Origin: Glandiceps talaboti | Lineage: Eukaryota; Hemichordata; Enteropneusta; Spengelidae | DNA: 64,000 nucleotides | Assembly (NCBI RefSeq): GCF_964340395.1 | Contig: NC_135555.1 | Location: 26,996,725 to 27,060,724 of the forward strand | Direction of reading: 5' to 3' | Shown: piece after piece, positions 42,671-55,500 of the stretch | Layout: every line of letters starts with the position of its first letter | Position numbering within the stretch: the stretch's first letter is position 1 | Notes under the pieces: model-generated | Database searches by the model: none | The model's input: only the letters and a program-made list of their open reading frames with translations | Told to the model about the DNA's origin: nothing | Translations under genes and position numbers: made by a program

Positions 42671-43247
42671 ATTGATAGGAATACTGTGATTTTTCGTGGA
42701 GAATACTTGACCCCGCCGAGGTCGTAAATTTCGGTCCGGTTTTTCGCCCGTGTGTAGTTTCGCCCAAAATTTACAAAATTTTGCAAAAGAGATGGATTCT
42801 TGTGTACTTTTAAATGGCTATAGTTAGAAATAGACAAGGTCTACTCAAGATTTGCGGTAGAAAGTGGGTGATCCGCCCCGGAATCGAAGGTGACCTCCAT
42901 TGACAAGTGATGTGACGTGACAATGCAAACAGGCGAGTTTCTCACAACTTGCTCAACTACTACTGTAATTTAAATCACCGTGCACACCCAATTTCATCAT
43001 TGACCCTACACGAAAGGGTATATGATTTCGCACATGTTTGAGATATTTTCAAGTAACATGTAACTTGCAAATACGATATCACCCTGCAATCGGGTGTAAT
43101 AGTGACACCAGAATGAAGGCAACTCGGGTAAGCAGGTCGTATTTTTGAGTGCAGTGTCCCAAGTACAGCTCCTCAACTTTATTCAGTCTAGCTGACTAAA
43201 ACGTTAGATGTCTACCTTCCAAAATACAAACATTTGCTCAAAAAAAA

Positions 43248-43278
<31 letters not shown>

Positions 43279-45590
43279 CAACTACAACAAGACTTCGGCC
43301 TTTGTATTATAAGTTATATATTGCCACACATTGTGCGAGTCTCTCAGTTTCGCATATTTTAATCCGACATGGTTTTGCTCGTCTGGCAACATACATGTAG
43401 CAAAATGTGCTCAGGCTCCGCAAATTGTGGTAATGTATGATGAGTATTTTTGATCATATAAGCATTGCGAAATATTATATAACTAGCAAGGTAGATGTAA
43501 TATATGTAATTTTGAGCTGGAATGGCGAGATTTGATATTTTGAGTGACTGGCATGAAAGCCATGTGAAGAGGAAAATATTCACTATGTGGATCCGTAAAT
43601 ACGAGTGCTTTCTGAACATATTAAATCTCTGACATAAAATAGGCCTTGGAGATCTCAATTGTTTATCATACAAATTTGTAATACATGACGTTATTGTACA
43701 TCAATTTTTTTAACAATTAGTTTGTAAGATGTAAGCTAAATTATTTCTTTAGCTATCATCAGGGGGTAGGAAATGGGTTTGCGTTAAATTACATTCAGGT
43801 CTTTTTCTCACAAGCAAGACACATTTATAGAAGTCAACACAGAGATGGTTTAATACGAGACAAAATGTAACATGAAGAACAGAAGAAAGTCCAGATTTGG
43901 CACAGCAAATCGACTAGCGATAGCGACGAATCTGAAAATAAACAGAAAAATGTCTTGATAAGAGTGAAAAGGACAAAATTTTAAGGATACAAGAGGAAAT
44001 GCTGACAATTGGATTAGTGTTACGTGTAACGATCAATGCACACACGAGAGTGTCAATAAACACGTCCGGCCAGCCAAGTGTAGGACAGCCGTCAATGGCC
44101 AAGCCACTTTGCGTGTTATTATATGCACGCACAATGGGTCGCCATCTTGAAAACATCGAAATTCAACAAAAAGTAGTGACAATTTACGCACATTATAAAT
44201 TGGGGTATTGGGAAGATCCCTGCAGAACCATGAAATTCATGACGGTAATTAATAGAAAAGTGACAAAAGCATACATAGAAACATAATTTTGTGTTAAAAC
44301 GACCGAGGTGAAAACCCCGGAAATGTAGATATCGATAACATTGACTTGTCGAGTACCAAAGTTTGTGTTCGTTTTAGATACACTAAACATACTGAAAACA
44401 CGATTTCCATGTTGCATGACACTTGCAATGGTCATTTTAAAAAATAGTGATAGTTTGAACGAAAGACTAATGACGCAAATGGTAATAAAACGGTAATAAA
44501 AGCATCGGGTACTCACCGAGGTCATTAGCGTCAGATCGTATGCTCTATCGCGAAACGGTCACATGGGTGTCACGTGAGACCCCTTCCAGCCTCCTCTGTT
44601 TACCATGCATGAAAAAGTGACCCCCCCCCCCCCCCATGTTCAAATACAATGAAATACAGATATTTCTACTACACTGTACCCTACAACAATTACACATGTA
44701 TACAACTCAAAAAATCTCTTGGCTTGGCTTAGAGCTCTTTTCATACAGAAACAGATTCTGAAGTACAAGGTTGTGCTGCTCTGAACTGTTGTTGTAATAG
44801 CTGACTGGATATTGACATTCTCTGGATAAATGACCACAGCACTTGAGATATCCCACAATTCTGTCTGATTCTAGTCCTCAAACATTGCCTCTACCTATTA
44901 TAGCAAATTTCTTCTGTACACTGAACTCTGAGACAGATAATTCAACAGTTTGGCAACATAGTTTTGTTGTTTATGTCCTATTAATTGCCAAAAATTCAAT
45001 AACACTAAAAAGAAACCATTTTGCTAAGAGGAGATAGCATTTTTGTAGAATTTCTGACAGTCTGTAAATGTCTTTGCTAATATTCTCAACAAAACTAAGG
45101 AAACCAGTTGCTTCTGTCTTTTCTGAAGAAAAAATATTGGTTTTATATGGTTTTTCTTCATTAAATTTATCAAAGGAAATTTATATTTCTGTCTGTTTAA
45201 CAAGGCAACATCTGACAGTTAGTAATTACATGTATTTTGCATTGAAAATTAGACTAGTGTGTTTTTTTAGCACCAGTATACTATCTGTTCTGATACCATA
45301 ATATTAAAATAGAAATTGTGCATGTCATTTTTGAGAACATACTTTTGTCAAATAATTATAAAATGATAATTTAGTTTAAAATATTCAAAATGTGTGGATG
45401 AGTAAAAAGCCTTTACACAACAAACATTCAAGCATACAAATCAAAGAGAATTGTGGGTAATATACTGTACTGTGACATTTTATACTGGAAAACAATGTCT
45501 AGAATCTCCTGACAAATGCATTAAGATGATCACAGTCTGCTTAATAGTCTCCAAAAAAAACCTGTCGTGTCCAATAAGTTGTTGTTTTCC
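42671..45590. other. intron 5 sequence, mostly unassigned
   Basis: Contains (AAAT)n at about 43247-43277. At 44577-44600 there is an inverted copy of CAGAGGAGGCTGGAAGGGGT (also at 40573), followed by a poly-C run. Several short ORFs without recognisable domains. Confidence 0.45.
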
Positions 45591-48500
45591 TTCCATATCT
45601 GCTTCGTACCACAGGCTGGAAGTAGTCACTCTCAGAGCATCCATCTTCCACGTCTGCTTCATAACACAGACTGGAAGTAGTCACTCTCAGAGCATCCATC
45701 TTCCACGTCTGCTTCGTAACACAGACTGGAAGTAGTCACTCTCAGAGCATCCATCTTCCACGTCTGCTTCATAACACAGACTGGAAGTAGTCACTCTCAG
45801 AGCATCCATCTTCCACATCTGCTTCTTAACACAGACTGGAAGTAGTCACTCTCAGAGCATCCATCTTCCACATCTGCTTCATAACACAGACTGGAAGTAG
45901 TCACTCTCAGAGCATCCATCTTCCACATCTGCTTCTTAACACAGACTGGAAGTAGTCACTCTCAGGGCATCCATCTTCCATATCTGCTTCGTAACACAGA
46001 CTGGAAGTAGTCACTCTCAGAGCATCCATCTTCCACATCTGCTTCGTAACAGAGACTGGAAGTAGTCAGACACTCTCAGGGCATCCATCTTCCATATCTG
46101 CTTCATAACACAGACTGGAAGTAGTCACTCTCAGGGCATCCATCTTCCACATCTGCTTCATAACACAGACTGGAAGTAGTCACTCTCAGGGCATCCATCT
46201 TCCATATCTGCTTCGTAACACAGACTGGAAGTAGTCACTCTCAGAGCATCCATCTTCCACATCTGCTTCGTAACACAGACTGGAAGTAGTCAGACACTCT
46301 CAGGGCATCCATCTTCCACATCTGCTTCGTAACACAGACTGGAAGTAGTCAGACACTCTCAGGGCATCCATCTTCCACATCTGCTTCATAACAGAGACTG
46401 GAAGTAGTCACTCTCAGGGCATCCATCTTCCACATATGCTTCGTAACACAGACTGGAAGTAGTCACTCTCAGAGCATCCATCTTCCACGTCTGCTTCGTA
46501 ACACAGACTGGAAGTAGTCACTCTCAGGACATCCATCTTCCACGTCTGCTTCATAACACAGACTGGAAGTAGTCACTCTCAGGGCATCCATCTTCCACGT
46601 CTGCTTCATAACACAGACTGGAAGTAGTCACTCTCAAGGCATCCATCTTCCACATCTGCTTCATAACACAGACTGGAAGTAGTCAGTCACTCTCAGGGCA
46701 TCCATCTTCCACATCTGCTTCGTAACACAGACTGGAAGTAGTCAGACACTCTCAGGGCATCCATCTTCCACGTCTGCTTCATAACACAGACTGGAAGTAG
46801 TCACTCTCAGAGCATCCATCTTCCACGTCTGCTTCATAACACAGACTGGAAGTAGTCACTCTCAGAGCATCCATCTTCCACGTCTGCTTCATAACACAGA
46901 CTGGAAGTAGTCAGACACTCTCAGGGCATCCATCTTCCACGTCTGCTTCATAACACAGACTGGAAGTAGTCACTCTCAGGGCATCCATCTTCCACGTCTG
47001 CTTCATAACACAGACGGGAAGTAGTCACTCTCAGAGCATCCATCTTCCACATCTGCTTCATAACACAGACTGGAAGTAGTCAGACACTCTCAGGGCATCC
47101 ATCTTCCACGTCTGCTTCATAACACAGACTGGAAGTAGTCACTCTCAGGGCATCCATCTTCCACGTCTGCTTCATAACACAGACTGGAAGTAGTCACTCT
47201 CAGGGCATCCATCTTCCATGTCTGCTTCTTAACACAGACTGGTAGTAGTCACTCTCAGAGCATCCATCTTCCATATCTGCTTCGTAACACAGACTGGAAG
47301 TAGTCACTCTCAGGGCATCCATCTTCCATATCTGCTTCTTAACACAGACGGGAAGTAGTCAGTCACTCTCAGAGCATCCATCTTCCACATCTGCTTCGTA
47401 ACAGAGACTGGAAGTAGTCAGTCACTCTCAGGGCATCCATCTTCCACGTCTGCTTCGTAACAGAGACTGGAAGTAGTCACTCTCAGGGCATCCATCTTCC
47501 ACGTCTGCTTCATAACACAGACTGGAAGTAGTCACTCTCAGGGCATCCATCTTCCACGTCTGCTTCGTAACACAGACTGGAAGTAGTCAGACACTCTCAG
47601 GGCATCCATCTTCCACGTCTGCTTCGTAACACAGACTGGAAGTAGTCACTCTCAGAGCATCCATCTTCCATATCTGCTTAGTAACACAGACTGGAAGTAG
47701 TCAGACAATCTCAGGGCATCCATCTTCCACGTCTGCTTCGTAACACAGACTGGAAGTAGTCACTCTCAGAGCATCCATCTTCCACATCTGCTTCGTAACA
47801 CAGACTGGAAGTAGTCACTCTCAGAGCATCCATCTTCCACGTCTGCTTCTTAACACAGACTGGAAGTAGTCACTCTCAGAGCATCCATCTTCCACATCTG
47901 CTTCGTAACACAGACTGGAAGTAGTCACTCTCAGAGCATCCATCTTCCACGTCTGCTTCATAACACAGACTGGAAGTAGTCAGACACTCTCAGGGCATCC
48001 ATCTTCCACATCTGCTTCATAACACAGACTGGAAGTAGTCACTCTCAGAGCATCCATCTTCCACATCTGCTTCATAACACAGACTGGAAGTAGTCACTCT
48101 CAGAGCATCCATCTTCCACATCTGCTTCATAACACAGACTGGAAGTAGTCAGACACTCTCAGAGCATCCATCTTCCACATCTGCTTCTTAACACAGACTG
48201 GAAGTAGTCACTCTCAGGGCATCCATCTTCCATATCTGCTTCGTAACACAGACTGGAAGTAGTCACTCTCAGAGCATCCATCTTCCACATCTGCTTCGTA
48301 ACAGAGACTGGAAGTAGTCAGACACTCTCAGGGCATCCATCTTCCACGTCTGCTTCATAACACAGACTGGAAGTAGTCACTCTCAGAGCATCCATCTTCC
48401 ACATCTGCTTCGTAACACAGGCTGGAAGTAGTCACTCTCAGGGCATCCATCTTCCACGTCTGCTTCGTAACACAGGCTGGAAGTAGTCACTCTCAGGGCA

Positions 48501-49899
48501 TCCATCTTCCACGTCTGCTTCGTAACACAGGTTGGAAGTAGTCACTCTCAGGGCATCCATCTTCCACGTCTGCTTCGTAACACAGGTTGGAAGTAGTCAC
48601 TCTCAGAGCCATCCATCTTCCACATCTGCTTCGTAACACAGACTGAAAGTAGTCACTCTCAGGGCATCCATCTTCCACGTCTGCTTCATAACACAGACTG
48701 GAAGTAGTCACTCTCAGGGCATCCATCTTCCACATCTGCTTCGTAACACAGACTGGAAGTAGTCACTCTCAGGGCATCCATCTTCCACATCTGCTTCGTA
48801 ACACAGACTGGAAGTAGTCACTCTCAGAGCATCCATCTTCCACGTCTGCTTCATAACACAGACTGGAAGTAGTCAGACACTCTCAGGGCATCCATCTTCC
48901 ACGTCTGCTTCGTAACACAGACTGGAAGTAGTCACTCTCAGAGCATCCATCTTCCACGTCTGCTTCATAACACAGACTGGAAGTAGTCACTCTCAGAGCA
49001 TCCATCTTCCACATCTGCTTCGTAACACAGACTGGAAGTAGTCACTCTCAGGGCATCCATCTTCCACATCTGCTTCATAACACAGACTGGAAGTAGTCAC
49101 TCTCAGAGCATCCATCTTCCACGTCTGCTTCATAACACAGACTGAAAGTAGTCACTCTCAGGACATCCATCTTCCATATCTGCTTCATAACAGAGACTGG
49201 AAGTAGTCACTCTCAGGGCATCCATCTTCCACGTCTGCTTCATAACACAGACTGAAAGTAGTCACTCTCAGAGCATCCATCTTCCACATCTGCTTCGTAA
49301 CAGAGACTGAAAGTAGTCACTCTCAGGGCATCCATCTTCCACGTCTGCTTCGTAACACAGACTGGAAGTAGTCACTCTCAGAGCATCCATCTTCCACGTC
49401 TGCTTCTTAACAGAGACTGGAAGTAGTCAGACACTCTCAGGGCATCCATCTTCCACGTCTGCTTCTTAACACAGACTGGAAGTAGTCACTCTCAGGACAT
49501 CCATCTTCCATATCTGCTTCATAACAGAGACTGGAAGTAGTCACTCTCAGGGCATCCATCTTCCACGTCTGCTTCATAACACAGACTGAAAGTAGTCACT
49601 CTCAGAGCATCCATCTTCCACATCTGCTTCGTAACAGAGACTGGAAGTAGTCACTCTCAGGACATCCATCTTCCACGTCTGCTTCGTACCACAGACTGGA
49701 AGTAGTCACTCTCAGGGCATCCATCTTCCACGTCTGCTTCATAACACAGACTGGTAGTAGTCACTCTCAGGGCATCCATCTTCCACGTCTGCTTCATAAC
49801 ACAGACTGGTAGTAGTCACTCTCAGGGCATCCATCTTCCACGTCTGCTTCATAACACAGACTGGAAGTAGTCACTCTCAGGGCATCCATCTTCCATGTC
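45591..49899. repeat. 55-bp minisatellite, about 77 units, with 59-bp variants
   Basis: Unit marked by ACACAGACTGGAAGTAGTC and CATCCATCTTCCACGTCTGC, 55 bp. Many units carry a 4-bp insertion (AGTCAGACACTCTC or AGTCAGTCACTCTC instead of AGTCACTCTC), giving 59 bp. Other variable sites: CACGTC/CACATC/CATATC, GTAAC/ATAAC/TTAAC, GAGC/GGGC/GGAC. Confidence 0.97.
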
Positions 49900-50445
49900 C
49901 ATGTTTTCAGCATCAATTTTACAATTTTATTAAAACAGAGAAACGTACCATTTAGGTATAGACAGTGTTCTTAGACTAGTTTAGACATGGTTTGATTTAG
50001 ACGAGTTTTACTGTATGTATTTTAGTGTATAGCCTGTCTCTCATTCAAATCATTAAATGTTGTTTGGTTCAGAGAGGTGTTCAGTTTATACATAGACCCT
50101 AAAGGAAATGGACAAGTCACTTAATTTGGCATTCTTTTTGAAGTTTACCAGCCTGAGGGTATTTCAGATGTTGCACTGTTGGTAGTGAGATTCCCTTTGT
50201 GGTATGCAGTAGTGGACTCCTCCATTTCCTCTAGGGTCTATGGCTTATTGAGGTATACAGTCATGTATTTTACAATTTGTAAACAAAGAAAACTTTTTAG
50301 GTATAGACAATGTTCTAGTTTAGATATGGTTCTGAACCCATGGTCATGTAACCAATAAAATGTTCATTGTTTGAATTACAAAGAATTTATACATCTATAT
50401 TTTGTATTAAAAGCTTGTCTTTTATTGCATATTATTATCATTGAC
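49900..50445. other. intron 5 sequence between array and C-rich end
   Basis: Contains two related TAGGTATAGACA(A/G)TGTTCT segments (about 49955 and 50299), a diverged duplication. No gene. Confidence 0.5.
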
Positions 50446-50611
50446 TATCAAGACATGTAACTTGCATAAAAATCAGTGACCCCCTCCTAAACGCATACAT
50501 ACACAAAAAGTTGTGACACCCCCCCCCCCCCAATCCACTGTGCAAAAAATAGTGACCCACCCCCCAAAATGTACCGGCCCACCCTTTCTGTTAATTCTGT
50601 TCAGTCCCTAA

Positions 50612-51597
50612 ATGACATTGACTGACATCGTACTCAAACATACGGAGACAGAGCGGAGACCAAACTACAGTCGGTACTCACCCCACCACAACATATGCAT
50701 TTTTGCATTTGTTTTGAAATAGCTGGGGTGGTACTCGTACACATCGGGATAACTCAGAGAAGCACATGTTTGTGATTTTATTGACTGTTTTCTGAGATGA
50801 GACATTGGGTTGGAAATACAAGTTTAATCAATCATAAAACAGCCATAACAGATACTTTCAAAGAATTAGAACACGGAAGGAAAATAATGGGAACAACAAT
50901 GACATTTCTACCAAACTCAAGATCGCACGTAGCTAGCTACCTAATGTACAGTGAGTATTGAAGTGTAAAGCTTAGTCAGCTATGGCCCGTGCGATACTTG
51001 TGAAGTTAATTTTGAAGTTTTCACGATTATGTTGTCAAAACACGACCTACATGTAATCTGTAATCTGCAAAAAAAATTGTCATCTATCAAACTATTTTGG
51101 TGTTTTCACATTTACGCAACGATCGACGAAATGCCGACACTACTGTACAATGTACGTGTGCAACTGTAATCTAGTACCTTGTACAAATGATAGTTCGTAC
51201 ACAAGTACATGTACATCAGTTTAAAATTTCAATTATACAAATTGTCACTGTGTAACAGTGTTTGGATGGTGTTAGAACAGGTCCCTCAAAATATAATTTT
51301 CTTGTGCTATAATTTTTATGGAAAAGTTTATAGAAATATGTGTTTCACCAAGACTGGGTGTCTGGCTGTACGTACGCACCGGAAAAAAATGTAGCAGAAA
51401 CACTGTCACTTGAAAAAATATAACAAGGGACTCTTTGGATTAGGCAAGAACTACATGTAACCAATATGTGTGAACAACCACTAATATGTTGATAAACTAC
51501 CTGGGTCGGATTTACCAAATGCTCCTCCCAGATAAACAAACGTATTCCGTTGCACATGCGCAAACCTACTTCCGTAGCGTTGCACCTTGGGCTTTAA
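50612..51597. other. intron 5 sequence, nothing recognised
   Basis: No coding or repeat signature beyond short ORFs. Confidence 0.45.
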
Positions 51598-52208
51598 ACA
51601 ACAACATCTTCTGGTAGGCAAGTGAGTAAAATGTATGCAAATATCCCTAGCAACCATGACCACGCCCATAGTAACAGCCAAACGGTCGAGCTTTTCACAA
51701 AGATAACAGGGATTAATAGACAATTGAATAAACATTCAAAAAATGTATGTAAATTTGCCTAGCAAGATGACCACGCCCATAGCACAACCAAATAATCACA
51801 TATATCGCAAAGATAGCAAACAGGAATTGGAAGACAAATGAATAAACCTTTTTTTAACAATGTGTGCAAATGTGCCTAGCAACAAGACCACGCCCTTAGC
51901 AACAGCCAAATGATCACATATATTGCGAAGATAACGGATTAATAGACAATTGAATAAACATTCAAAAAATTTATGTAAATTTGCCTAGCAACAAGACCAC
52001 GCCCATAGCAACAGCCAAATGATCACGGATATTGCAAAGATGATATCAGGAATTCATACACAGGTGAACAAAAACATGCAAAAATGTATGCAAATATATC
52101 TAGCAATATGACCACGCCCATAGCAAAAGCCAAATGATTGCATATATCGCAAAGATAGCAACATGGTTGGATAGGCAACTGGATTCAGCAAATGAACACC
52201 TATTGGTA
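51598..52208 (+). mobile_element. family A element, copy 7 (core only)
   Basis: Begins in the core (ACAACATCT..GGTAGGCAAG) and holds about five core units (CTAGCAAC..GACCACGCCC), ending after GGATAGGCAACTGG with the right terminus missing. Lies 293 bp before the 35-bp satellite. Confidence 0.8.
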
Positions 52209-52500
52209 GCATGGACCACAGGGGACAAACAAAACAAAACAAAACAAACAAATAAATAAACTTTCAAATAAATGAAAAATGAACAAGCAAACGAACGACA
52301 AGTACAGGGACAAATAAAATAATTATTCATGTGTGTTAATTATCGGCAATATCCCGGTATTTGACTTCAGTTTAAATACCGCCTCATGCCCTCCGACCAA
52401 TCACACGAGCTCTAACGAGGGGATGACCCTGTGTCACTCATCCCAGGTTGATATTTATGTGGAAGTTTGCCTCGAATTTGTGCACTGAAAGGAAATTTTT

Positions 52501-55500
52501 TGCCATAATCTTTGCCCATAATGGCTATAAAACATTGCCATAATCTTTGCCCATAATGGTTATAAAACAATGCCATAATCTTTGCCCATAATGGTTATAA
52601 AATATTGCCATAATCTTTGCCCATAATGGTTATACAACATTGCCATAATCTTTGCCCATAATGGTTATACAACATTGCCATAATCTTTGCCCATAATGGT
52701 TATAAAACATTGCCATAATCTTTGCCCATAATGGTTATACAACATTGCCATAATCTTTGCCCATAATGGTTATAAAACATTGCCATAATCTTTGCCCATA
52801 ATGGTTATAAAACATTGCCATAATCTTTGCCCATAATGGTTATAAAACATTGCCATAATCTTTGCCCATAATGGTTATAAAACATTGCCATAATCTTTGC
52901 CCATAATGGTTATAAAACATTGCCATAATCTTTACCCATAATGGTTATAAAACATTGCCATAATCTTTACCCATAATGGTTATAAAACATTGCCATAATC
53001 TTTGCCCATAATGGTTATAAAACATTGCCATAATCTTTACCCATAATGGTTATAAAACATTGCCATAATCTTTACCCATAATGGTTATAAAACATTGCCA
53101 TAATCTTTACCCATAATGGTTATACAACATTGCCATAATCTTTACCCATAATGGTTATAAAACATTGCCATAATCTTTACCCATAATGGTTATAAAACAT
53201 TGCCATAATCTTTACCCATAATGGTTATAAAACATTGCCATAATCTTTACCCATAATGGCTATAAAACATTGCCATAATCTTTACCCATAATGGTTATAA
53301 AACATTGCCATAATCTTTACCCATAATGGTTATAAAACATTGCCATAATCTTTGCCCATAATGGTTATAAAACATTGCCATAATCTTTGCCCATAATGGT
53401 TATAAAACATTGCCATAATCTTTACCCATAATGGTTATAAAACATTGCCATAATCTTTACCCATAATGGTTATAAAACATTGCCATAATCTTTGCCCATA
53501 ATGGTTATAAAACATTGCCATAATCTTTGCCCATAATGGTTATAAAACATTGCCATAATCTTTACCCATAATGGCTATAAAACATTGCCATAATCTTTGC
53601 CCATAATGGTTATAAAACATTGCCATAATCTTTGCCCATAATGGTTATACAACATTGCCATAATCTTTACCCATAATGGTTATAAAACATTGCCATAATC
53701 TTTGCCCATAATGGTTATAAAACATTGCCATAATCTTTACCCATAATGGCTATAAAACATTGCCATAATCTTTACCCATAATGGTTATAAAACATTGCCA
53801 TAATCTTTACCCATAATGGTTATAAAACATTGCCATAATCTTTGCCCATAATGGTTATAAAACATTGCCATAATCTTTGCCCATAATGGTTATAAAACAT
53901 TGCCATAATCTTTACCCATAATGGTTATAAAACATTGCCATAATCTTTGCCCATAATGGTTATAAAACATTGCCATAATCTTTACCCATAATGGCTATAA
54001 AACATTGCCATAATCTTTACCCATAATGGTTATAAAACATCGCCATAATCTTTACCCATAATGGTTATAAAACATTGCCATAATCTTTGCCCATAATGGT
54101 TATACAACATTGCCATAATCTTTGCCCATAATGGTTATAAAACATTGCCATAATCTTTGCCCATAATGGTTATACAACATTGCCATAATCTTTGCCCATA
54201 ATGGTTATAAAACATTGCCATAATCTTTGCCCATAATGGTTATAAAACATTGCCATAATCTTTGCCCATAATGGTTATAAAACATTGCCATAATCTTTGC
54301 CCATAATGGTTATAAAACATTGCCATAATCTTTGCCCATAATGGTTATAAAACATTGCCATAATCTTTGCCCATAATGGTTATAAAACATTGCCATAATC
54401 TTTACCCATAATGGTTATAAAACATTGCCATAATCTTTACCCATAATGGTTATAAAACATTGCCATAATCTTTGCCCATAATGGTTATAAAACATTGCCA
54501 TAATCTTTACCCATAATGGTTATAAAACATTGCCATAATCTTTACCCATAATGGTTATAAAACATTGCCATAATCTTTACCCATAATGGTTATACAACAT
54601 TGCCATAATCTTTACCCATAATGGTTATAAAACATTGCCATAATCTTTACCCATAATGGTTATAAAACATTGCCATAATCTTTGCCCATAATGGTTATAA
54701 AACATTGCCATAATCTTTGCCCATAATGGTTATACAACATTGCCATAATCTTTGCCCATAATGGTTATAAAACATTGCCATAATCTTTGCCCATAATGGT
54801 TATAAAACATTGCCATAATCTTTGCCCATAATGGTTATACAACATTGCCATAATCTTTGCCCATAATGGTTATAAAACATTGCCATAATCTTTGCCCATA
54901 ATGGTTATAAAACATTGCCATAATCTTTGCCCATAATGGTTATAAAACATTGCCATAATCTTTGCCCATAATGGTTATAAAACATTGCCATAATCTTTAC
55001 CCATAATGGTTATACAACATTGCCATAATCTTTGCCCATAATGGTTATAAAACATTGCCATAATCTTTGCCCATAATGGTTATAAAACATTGCCATCATC
55101 TTTGCCCATAATGGTTATAAAATATTGCCATAATCTTTACCCATAATGGTTATACAACATTGCCATAATCTTTACCCATAATGGTTATAAAACATTGCCA
55201 TAATCTTTGCCCATAATGGTTATAAAACATTGCCATAATCTTTACCCATAATGGTTATAAAACATTGCCATAATCTTTACCCATAATGGTTATAAAACAT
55301 TGCCATAATCTTTACCCATAATGGTTATAAAACATTGCCATAATCTTTACCCATAATGGTTATAAAACATTGCCATAATCTTTACCCATAATGGTTATAA
55401 AACATTGCCATAATCTTTGCCCATAATGGTTATAAAATATTGCCATAATCTTTGCCCATAATGGTTATACAACATTGCCATAATCTTTGCCCATAATGGT

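Larger units (their letters stand above)
40446..50608. mobile_element. candidate 10.2-kb element: 21-bp TIRs with TAA target duplication
   Basis: GGGACTGGACAG.. (40446-40466) and its inverted partner ..CTGTTCAGTCCC (50588-50608) match over 21 bp with one mismatch. The flanks are TAA at 40443-40445 and TAA at 50609-50611. A TAA/TTA duplication is typical of PIF/Harbinger elements. Inside lie C-rich subterminal stretches at both ends, a nested inverted-repeat unit, two MITEs and the 55-bp array. No Harbinger transposase recognised. The ends might instead belong to two independent small elements. Confidence 0.35.
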
